From IMG/VR virus record IMGVR_UViG_3300035670_000445, positions 1 through 43,245 of that record: 43,245 nt of DNA; one strand, 5' to 3'. Both the position numbers and the translations under genes were made by a program. Source of the stretch: a virus. The notes beneath the pieces were generated by a model. The model worked only from the letters and a program-made list of their open reading frames with translations, searched no databases and was not told where the DNA came from. Of the stretch, positions 37,480 through 43,245 are shown in pieces. Position 1 is the first letter of the stretch, and every line of letters starts with the position of its first letter.

Positions 37480-38196
37480 TCAACTATTGATTGACATTTT
37501 TCTACGAATGTTCAGCATTCTCTGATGGAGTGCCTGAACATCAGGACGGGGGATATCAACCATATTGCGAACAGCCGCAGGCAATTCAACATAGTTGAGC
37601 ATGGCGGTCGATGCAGTTGTGTTGCGGACTGAATGGAACAGCCCCTTCTTTACAGCATCTTGAGCACCGAGATAAGTCTCGGCTTGTAGCATGTTGCGGA
37701 TTTCATCTTCCTTCAGTTCAGTCCGATCCTTGAAGATGTTGACGATGGAATCCCGATGAGCAACCCACTTACTGCGGACTTGGTCAATGGACTCTTCGCT
37801 ATTGATCATCGCGTAAGTCCATGGATTGTGCATCATGAACAATCCGCCATTGCAAATCTGGCGATTGTTTCCAGCCAATGCCAACCAACCGGCTGAAGAG
37901 AATGCGTACCCATCAACGATGGTTGTAACATTTCCGTGTTCCATGAGCGTGTTGTAGATAGCCAAAGCCGCCCCAACATCGCCCCCGCTGGAATTGATTC
38001 TTACAGTCAATTCGGAACCGGCATTCTTCATGAACTCCTGTACCTGATTGGGAGTAACGGAAGTGTCTCCCTCATAACTGGTGTAGGGCATGATGTAGTC
38101 ATAGATCATTAACTCACCGGCTGAGTTGAAAGTAGCCTGAGCCTCGACCATCTGATCCCCATCAGCCAGTCGTTTACGATTCAGTACGAGCATCAT
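37480..38196 (-). CDS. ClpP-like prohead protease (238 aa)
   Basis: ClpP/crotonase-type serine protease: VRINSSGGDVGAALAIYN, active-site serine in YAFSSAGWLAL near residue 102, histidine in MMHNPW near 122. It matures the prohead by cutting the capsid N-terminal domain. The start forms ATGA with the portal stop. Confidence 0.9.
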   Translation of the reverse strand: MMLVLNRKRLADGDQMVEAQATFNSAGELMIYDYIMPYTSYEGDTSVTPNQVQEFMKNAGSELTVRINSSGGDVGAALAIYNTLMEHGNVTTIVDGYAFSSAGWLALAGNNRQICNGGLFMMHNPWTYAMINSEESIDQVRSKWVAHRDSIVNIFKDRTELKEDEIRNMLQAETYLGAQDAVKKGLFHSVRNTTASTAMLNYVELPAAVRNMVDIPRPDVQALHQRMLNIRRKMSINS

Positions 38197-40022
38197 TGTT
38201 CAGCCCCTTCGGGTACTTCTGGGAAGAGAATCAGTGTCTCAGGCTTAGACCTGTTTGACAGCCACGAATCCACAAATGAATCCACCGCTTCGGGCGATTC
38301 TACAACGTCACGGAATTTAAGAACCTGTTCAGCAAGCATGTTACGGAACTTGCTGTTCTCAGCATAGAACTCTGCTACGGCAGCGTCGTAGTCATCAGGG
38401 CGAGACTCACGCTTCTGAGCCAGCACGCGAGCTTCATACTGAGCCAGAGAATTGATTGTGTGGTCGAACGACCATTGAATCGAAGCGTTGGCATTGCGTA
38501 GGCGTTTATCAATGCCGGACTGTGACGGAGACTTGTCCATTCGTCCTGATGGTGGTTCAGCTTCTGTGCTGCCAGTCGCTGCTGTAGGTTCCGGTGCGGG
38601 GACCATACCGTCCAATGTCTTTTGGGCAGTCTCGATGGATTTCTGTTGCATCTCATTTGCCAGTCGTGCTCCTTCTTCGAGGTGCAGAGAATGCTCAACA
38701 GTCATCAGATTGACAGGAACATACCGTGGGTTCGCTGCAGCGTCAGACGGGTCAATGTGCATACCCAAAAGGTCTGCGGCTTTCTTACGGTCGATGATAC
38801 CAGTCTCGAACAAGTTACGAAGTGAAATCGTAAACTTGTCGATGACGTTTCGGTACAGGTACAACTGCTCAAACTCGAATGCGTAAAGCATCTGGCTGGG
38901 CAGTGGGAGTAACTCAGAACGAAACTGATTTCCGAGTCGAGTCAGAAATGGTCCGATACCAGTCTGAACAAAGCTGGTAATGGCTTCAGTAAGCCCGGGC
39001 AGGCTTTGCTGACCACCCATGTACGAATGAAGCAGGACTGTTGGAATGTTGAAGTACCGGGCAACATCCTCGATGCTGAATGCTCTGGTCTCGATGAACT
39101 GCAAGTGCTGCATCGGGATACCAGTGTTGACCGGCTTCAATCCCTGTTCGAGTACCCGGGTACGGAATATTGATTCCAGCGGAGCATTAGGATCTTGCTC
39201 GAAGTTCGCCTCGATACGTTTGAGGACTTCCGGGGCCAGACGATTCTCAGTGGTCAGGTACAACTGACTTGCATAGCCTTTTGTGTAGAACTTCCAGCCA
39301 AACTCTTCAGCAGCATCGTACAGGCTCATCGAGCGTTCGCTGTTGAAGATAAATCCCTGACCACGATGGTATTCCATGTCCTGCACAGAGTTCTTGAAGT
39401 GAACAATCTCAGAGCGTGACAGTAACAGCGGCTCAGTCTTTATGTCACGGCTGCTGGTACCTGTGTCGATTCGGTACAACAGTTCTCCAGAAGTAGCCTG
39501 TCTACCAGAACTCAATCGTTCCTGACCAGATGCCCGGAATATGTTCCCCCGAGGGATACGAGACGGATGAACATAATAGATCCTGGACGTTCTGCCCTGT
39601 CCATCCAGTTCTCTGACAAAGTAAGCATTGCCGTCCATGAGGATATCATAGACGATTGCCAGTAACCCATTGTCCGCAGACATTTCTGGGTGGAAATAAT
39701 GACTAAAGATTCTGCTCGCTGGATGAGACGTAGTGCCGACTATTCGTACTTTTTCACCAGTCTCGCTGTCAATAGAGTACATACGCCGAGGCACAGCACT
39801 CACCATTCCGGTGTAGATGTTCATGCTGCACATTACGGCACTCAGTTTCAGGGCTGCTCCAGTGTTGTCAGCATATGCCCGTTCATGACCGAGAACACCG
39901 AACAGGCGTTTCCATGTCAGGGTATCTGCAGCATTGTAGACAACGTCAGCCAAACCACGAACGAAGTTCTTCACGGTCGAGACCGGCATGGTTTGTTCGG
40001 GTTTTCTGAACAGTCTGAGCAT
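38193..40022 (-). CDS. Portal protein, HK97 gp3-like (609 aa)
   Basis: Portal core with SAVMCSMNIYTGMVSAVPRR, LLAIVYDILMDGNAYFV, YYVHPSRI, VHFKNSVQDMEYHRGQG and VARYFNIPTVLLHSYMGG. It forms the dodecameric DNA gate. The last ~140 residues are an extra charged, helical tail. It starts two bases after the terminase stop. Repeat copies lie at 38216 (variant) and 39683. Confidence 0.9.
   Translation of the reverse strand: MLRLFRKPEQTMPVSTVKNFVRGLADVVYNAADTLTWKRLFGVLGHERAYADNTGAALKLSAVMCSMNIYTGMVSAVPRRMYSIDSETGEKVRIVGTTSHPASRIFSHYFHPEMSADNGLLAIVYDILMDGNAYFVRELDGQGRTSRIYYVHPSRIPRGNIFRASGQERLSSGRQATSGELLYRIDTGTSSRDIKTEPLLLSRSEIVHFKNSVQDMEYHRGQGFIFNSERSMSLYDAAEEFGWKFYTKGYASQLYLTTENRLAPEVLKRIEANFEQDPNAPLESIFRTRVLEQGLKPVNTGIPMQHLQFIETRAFSIEDVARYFNIPTVLLHSYMGGQQSLPGLTEAITSFVQTGIGPFLTRLGNQFRSELLPLPSQMLYAFEFEQLYLYRNVIDKFTISLRNLFETGIIDRKKAADLLGMHIDPSDAAANPRYVPVNLMTVEHSLHLEEGARLANEMQQKSIETAQKTLDGMVPAPEPTAATGSTEAEPPSGRMDKSPSQSGIDKRLRNANASIQWSFDHTINSLAQYEARVLAQKRESRPDDYDAAVAEFYAENSKFRNMLAEQVLKFRDVVESPEAVDSFVDSWLSNRSKPETLILFPEVPEGAEQ
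38216..38223 (+). repeat. Variant dispersed repeat (CTTCTGGG)
   Basis: CCCCTTCGGGTACTTCTGGGAAG at the end of the portal gene; the coding strand reads LFPEVPEG. One mismatch in the octamer, but the C-rich prefix and purine tail are kept. Confidence 0.5.
39683..39690 (+). repeat. Dispersed TTTCTGGG repeat
   Basis: ACATTTCTGGGTGGAAATAATG inside the portal gene; the coding strand reads FHPEMS. Confidence 0.7.
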
Positions 40023-40023
40023 T

Positions 40024-41922
40024 TCAATCGCCCTTCAGAGCACGTATGTCGGTGATTGTTTCTACTTCGGGGTACATCCACGATCCCATTGCCATCAGCG
40101 AAGCAACAATCCCGTCAATCTTGTTTGTTGATTTTGCTTTGTTGGGCCTCATTTCGCCATTGCTGGATTGATGAGTCACCACGTTTCCGATTTCCCATTC
40201 CAGCACTGGATTGCCGCCATGGAATAGTTGCTTGTCGATTGCAAAAGATTCCATCTTACGGCAAGGTTCGTTCATTCCAGCAAAGGATTGAGGATAGGCT
40301 CTTGCCGGGAACCCATACTCAGTAAGACGTTTGTGAATATGATAGGATGCCAGACGGTCAAAACACAACTCTCTGCACCCACGAAAATGAGTCAATATGC
40401 CTGAAAAGTTTTCGCTTCCCAGTAAGGCACTTACAATCTGGTCTTCGTCAATCGTTTCCGATGGAGAAGTAGAATTCAGAATCCCCGCTTCCCACCACAA
40501 GCTGTAAGGAAGATTCTGTTCTGTACTTCTTCTGTAAATGGAAGCCGCTGGACACCATGCCCAGTGAAGCAAAACTTGTTTTGTCGGGAACCAAAGAGCA
40601 ACTGATGCAAGGTCATCCACCCGGGAGTTATCGAATCCTGCGTAACACTCTTCTTCCCTGAGTTCAGTGCATTTATCAATGAACCAGGACCAGTACAGTT
40701 GATGCCGGGCTATGTAAACGTCAACAACTGAAGAAGCAGTAAACTTAGGATCGAATGCAATGTTTGACCAGTAAGGATGTTCCAACATCCACTTCTTAAT
40801 GTCAAGTACTGACAGTAATCGAACTTCGTCTTCGCGAGGATTGCTTCCAGCCCAGACATGGGCAGGAATCCATGCAGTCTCGGTTTTGGTTCTGATGTTC
40901 AGATGCAGACGCAGAAACCTGTTGAGTTCAACAGGATTGTTCTTTGCGTTGTGAACCATTCTGCGGAAGTAATCTCTGGGGATGGAGATATCCAGATTCG
41001 GATTTGCCAATGCCCATACATGCTCATCCTCAAAGTCAGCGTCGGCTGGTGCCTCGAAGATGACTGGCAGGAATGCAGGGTCGAATTGCTTACCGCAAGC
41101 GATGGCTTTGGCTTTCTCGTACAGGCTGTTACAGACCGAAGGACGGTCGTAGTCTGCAGTCGTTGTGTACAGCGTGAGTGCCTGTTTTCGGGCAGCAGTA
41201 CCAGTCAACATAACGTCGATAAGTTCGCTGCTGCCATGAGCATGTACTTCGTCAACGTAAACAAAGTTTGGACTGAGTCCGTGTTTCGTATCGGCAACTG
41301 AAGACAATACTTTGAATGTTGCTCCGTCTTTGTGCTCAAATGATCGGTATGACCGAGATACTTTCCTGTCTCGTAGTTTACTCAGCAGGGTATTGTTGTT
41401 CTCGATCATGTACTGAATGTGTCTGAAGTTTACCGATGCTTGTTCAATGTCCGCAGCACAGCAGAAGTTCTGTGCTCGCTGTTCCATATCGCAGTAGAAC
41501 ATGATGAGACTAATCACTGCACCAAAGGCAGTTGTCTTCCCGTTCTTTCGAGGAATGTAGATAAAGCATTCCTTGTACCTACGGCGATGAGTTGTTTCAT
41601 CTTTCCAGCAGAACAAGTTGGCGTAGATGGCACTTTGCCATAGTTCTGGTATGAACGGCAGCCCAGTGTTTTCACCTTCCGGGTACGTGCAGTTATTGAC
41701 AACAAAATGGGCGATACGCTCCCACTCTTCAGTGTCAAAGTAGTAACCTTTGGCTGATGCAAAAGGATCGTACCCAGGAAGCATCTTCAGCAATCGAACA
41801 GCAGACACTCCGGTCCACTGCCATCCTTCGAGTTTACCATTCTGGTAAATCGGTTCAGGTACTTCGATATTGCGAGTGCCCCGGATAAACGAAACTGCGG
41901 GGTCAGTTTCGAGTTCCAGCAT
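40024..41922 (-). CDS. Terminase large subunit (632 aa)
   Basis: DNA packaging motor: ATPase Walker A IPRKNGKT near residue 125, Walker B FVYVDEVHAH near 226, and a nuclease domain with AGFDNSRVDDLASV near 430 and KIDGIVASL near 604 supplying acidic ligands. The start MLELETDPAV at 41922 is preferred, since GAGGA stands just before it and the preceding gene stops at 41930; a longer frame to 41976 would overlap that gene. No small terminase gene was recognised. Confidence 0.95.
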   Translation of the reverse strand: MLELETDPAVSFIRGTRNIEVPEPIYQNGKLEGWQWTGVSAVRLLKMLPGYDPFASAKGYYFDTEEWERIAHFVVNNCTYPEGENTGLPFIPELWQSAIYANLFCWKDETTHRRRYKECFIYIPRKNGKTTAFGAVISLIMFYCDMEQRAQNFCCAADIEQASVNFRHIQYMIENNNTLLSKLRDRKVSRSYRSFEHKDGATFKVLSSVADTKHGLSPNFVYVDEVHAHGSSELIDVMLTGTAARKQALTLYTTTADYDRPSVCNSLYEKAKAIACGKQFDPAFLPVIFEAPADADFEDEHVWALANPNLDISIPRDYFRRMVHNAKNNPVELNRFLRLHLNIRTKTETAWIPAHVWAGSNPREDEVRLLSVLDIKKWMLEHPYWSNIAFDPKFTASSVVDVYIARHQLYWSWFIDKCTELREEECYAGFDNSRVDDLASVALWFPTKQVLLHWAWCPAASIYRRSTEQNLPYSLWWEAGILNSTSPSETIDEDQIVSALLGSENFSGILTHFRGCRELCFDRLASYHIHKRLTEYGFPARAYPQSFAGMNEPCRKMESFAIDKQLFHGGNPVLEWEIGNVVTHQSSNGEMRPNKAKSTNKIDGIVASLMAMGSWMYPEVETITDIRALKGD

Positions 41923-41929
41923 GGTATCC

Positions 41930-43245
41930 TCAATCGTTAAAAGTGACTTGTCCGGTCTCGAAGGAAACAACTTCATCAGAAGTGCCGGGCCATGTGAATG
42001 TGAGTAATCCGGTGTACCGGTACTTCACGATACCTTTTGTAGTCTCCTCTGACGCCAGTTCAATTGTAACATATGGTCCCTGATTTTCACCAGTGCCCGC
42101 AGGATTGGTAACTTCAGCGGTACCAACAATGATCCGGGATGAGTCTGTTTCACCTGATCTACGAATCTTGAACTCAACAACAGCGTCGGTGAAAAGTAAT
42201 GATCCAGACTGTTCAATTGGATCTCCGTTTGTATCCAACAACTGAACAGTAATGGCTCTACCATTTTCTGTTGTGTACGAATCCCCTGCCCGAAGTGTTT
42301 CTGGGAAGGAAGAGATGGTCCCAGGCTGAAGTGATGCCACAGCAACCAAGGCAGCCGCGTTGCCGATAAGATCGGTCTTAGCCTGAATGAGATCCAACTG
42401 ATCCAGGATCAATTCTTGATTGGCCTCAGTTGCATCACCACTACCGCCACCACCTCCACCAGCCGGGGCCAACTCCAGCATGTTGGCCGTGAATTGAAAC
42501 AACTGCCCATCGGCCACAAGCCCTGTGTTGAGCTTATCGGTGACGGCTTTGATAGCAGCGATTTCGGTGTCTAGGTATCCGGAAATAATCACTTGATTTG
42601 CAAGTGTTGCCAACCCCGCCTGAATCGACGCAATCGAATACACCTGCTGCGGAAGGATCAGAAATTCATCTTCATCAGCAGGTGCCGAGGTAAACGCCCG
42701 CTGCATTGTCAGCGTCAGTACTCCGCCCGATTCAGCGCAATCGTCAATCGGTCTTGCTTCGCCTGTCAGCGTTCCCGAAGTGAACACCAACACTTGCCCA
42801 TTGTACTCGTCAGCCACACCTGTGAGATTGGTTGTGAACTGCGAAGCGGTGGCGCTCGCATCATCCACTTCGCCATCTGCGGATGCGTTGGTTTTATCGA
42901 GTTTCCAGAGGGTGTTTTCGATGGTTCCAGGGCTGCCTTTGGTAAGGACGTGAGCGAGGAAGTCGGAGCCGATTTGGTCGATGCTGGATTGCGTGATAAC
43001 GACTTGCCCGCTGATCCCGGCAGCCGATGTCACTACAGTCACAGTTGCCGGAATGCAGCCCGATTTCGATGCCACCAGAATGAATGACGTGTAATTCGTC
43101 TCTGCCTGCGTCGGCGTATAGAGCACCACACCATCCGCGGAATAGGCGACAGTCCCGGCACCGCTTGATTCACTGCCGCCGAATGGAATCACCTTCACAT
43201 CGACACCAGACGACTGCACAGCACCATCACTGATCTGTACCACGG
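41930..43245 (-). CDS. Fibre- or baseplate-like protein, cut by the window edge (at least 438 aa)
   Basis: Modular beta-rich protein with no stop before base 43245. An N-terminal part ends near ASKSGCIPATVTVVTSAAG; a middle module reads GQVLVFTSGTLTGEARPIDDC, LTLTMQRAFTSAPADEDEF; then a helical linker, a GGGGGGSG hinge, and a C-terminal domain (AITVQLLDTNGDPIEQSG, AVVEFKIRRSGE) resembling the BppU-type N-terminal fold. Suggests a receptor-binding or baseplate protein located before terminase. If the ends join it starts at 70 (461 residues). Stop is at 41930-41932. Confidence 0.65.
   Translation of the reverse strand, partial: VVQISDGAVQSSGVDVKVIPFGGSESSGAGTVAYSADGVVLYTPTQAETNYTSFILVASKSGCIPATVTVVTSAAGISGQVVITQSSIDQIGSDFLAHVLTKGSPGTIENTLWKLDKTNASADGEVDDASATASQFTTNLTGVADEYNGQVLVFTSGTLTGEARPIDDCAESGGVLTLTMQRAFTSAPADEDEFLILPQQVYSIASIQAGLATLANQVIISGYLDTEIAAIKAVTDKLNTGLVADGQLFQFTANMLELAPAGGGGGGSGDATEANQELILDQLDLIQAKTDLIGNAAALVAVASLQPGTISSFPETLRAGDSYTTENGRAITVQLLDTNGDPIEQSGSLLFTDAVVEFKIRRSGETDSSRIIVGTAEVTNPAGTGENQGPYVTIELASEETTKGIVKYRYTGLLTFTWPGTSDEVVSFETGQVTFND
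42298..42305 (+). repeat. Dispersed TTTCTGGG repeat
   Basis: GTGTTTCTGGGAAGGAAGAG inside the fibre-like gene; the coding strand reads SSFPET. Tail nearly identical to the copy at 34752 (TTTCTGGGAAGGAAGAG in both). Confidence 0.7.

Noticed and set aside
1-43245. Diversity-generating retroelement, retron, toxin-antitoxin or CRISPR system
   Set aside because: No reverse transcriptase, template/variable repeat pair, Cas protein or recognisable toxin motif was found; the small left-arm genes could hide anti-defence proteins but nothing in the sequence shows it.

Overview
This window is almost certainly a tailed, siphovirus-type bacteriophage (or provirus) genome. It carries an HK97-type head module (large terminase, portal, ClpP-like protease, major capsid protein), a tail module with tail tube, tail-assembly chaperone and tape measure, and a self-sufficient replication and recombination module. 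I recognise no cellular gene, integrase, endolysin or small terminase. The host cannot be fixed from the sequence; one near-perfect -24/-12 (sigma-54-type) promoter and the general style of the accessory proteins fit a Gram-negative or Planctomycetota-like host, but this is a guess.

Layout. Positions 1-313 are a regulatory region with direct and inverted repeats. From 314 to 7820 about nineteen mostly tiny genes run on the + strand; nearly all are unrecognised, and from 3.5 kb on most are preceded by copies of one conserved leader (CCCCTTGAATGATTTTTTGGGAG-like). Inside this arm, 2698-3514 is a gene-free stretch packed with palindromes, long inverted repeats, a 7-bp tandem array and iteron-like repeats, the best candidate for a replication origin or a large structured RNA. 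At about 7.85 kb a bidirectional terminator separates this arm from a 35-kb block read entirely on the - strand. Reading that block in its own direction (right to left): a fibre-like gene, terminase, portal, protease, capsid, connectors, tail tube, tail chaperone (with a -1 frameshift site), tape measure and tail proteins, then a cassette of three glycosyltransferases, a radical SAM protein and a frameshifted PP-loop (PAPS-reductase-like) gene, then ParB-like protein, two PD-(D/E)XK nucleases, a Sak4-like ATPase, an SSB-like protein, a tRNA-like element, family A DNA polymerase, a DNA methyltransferase with an HNH gene nested inside it, primase, a second methyltransferase-like protein, an AAA+ helicase-like ATPase, HNH nuclease, small regulators and a MazG-like pyrophosphohydrolase.

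The first bases AATTC and last base G would join to GAATTC, and the reading frame cut off at the right end stays open across that junction to an ATG at 70-68, so the window may be one complete circularly permuted genome opened at an EcoRI site, with 71-313 as the divergent promoter region between the two arms.

The most unusual signal is a dispersed, strictly oriented repeat. The octamer TTTCTGGG, usually followed by a purine run and sometimes preceded by CCTTGAA, occurs 15 times on the + strand and, by eye, never on the - strand. It lies in gene leaders in the left arm, and in intergenic gaps and inside coding regions (in more than one reading frame) in the right arm. It recalls the stoperators and start-associated sequences of mycobacteriophages, but the sequence itself is one I do not know.
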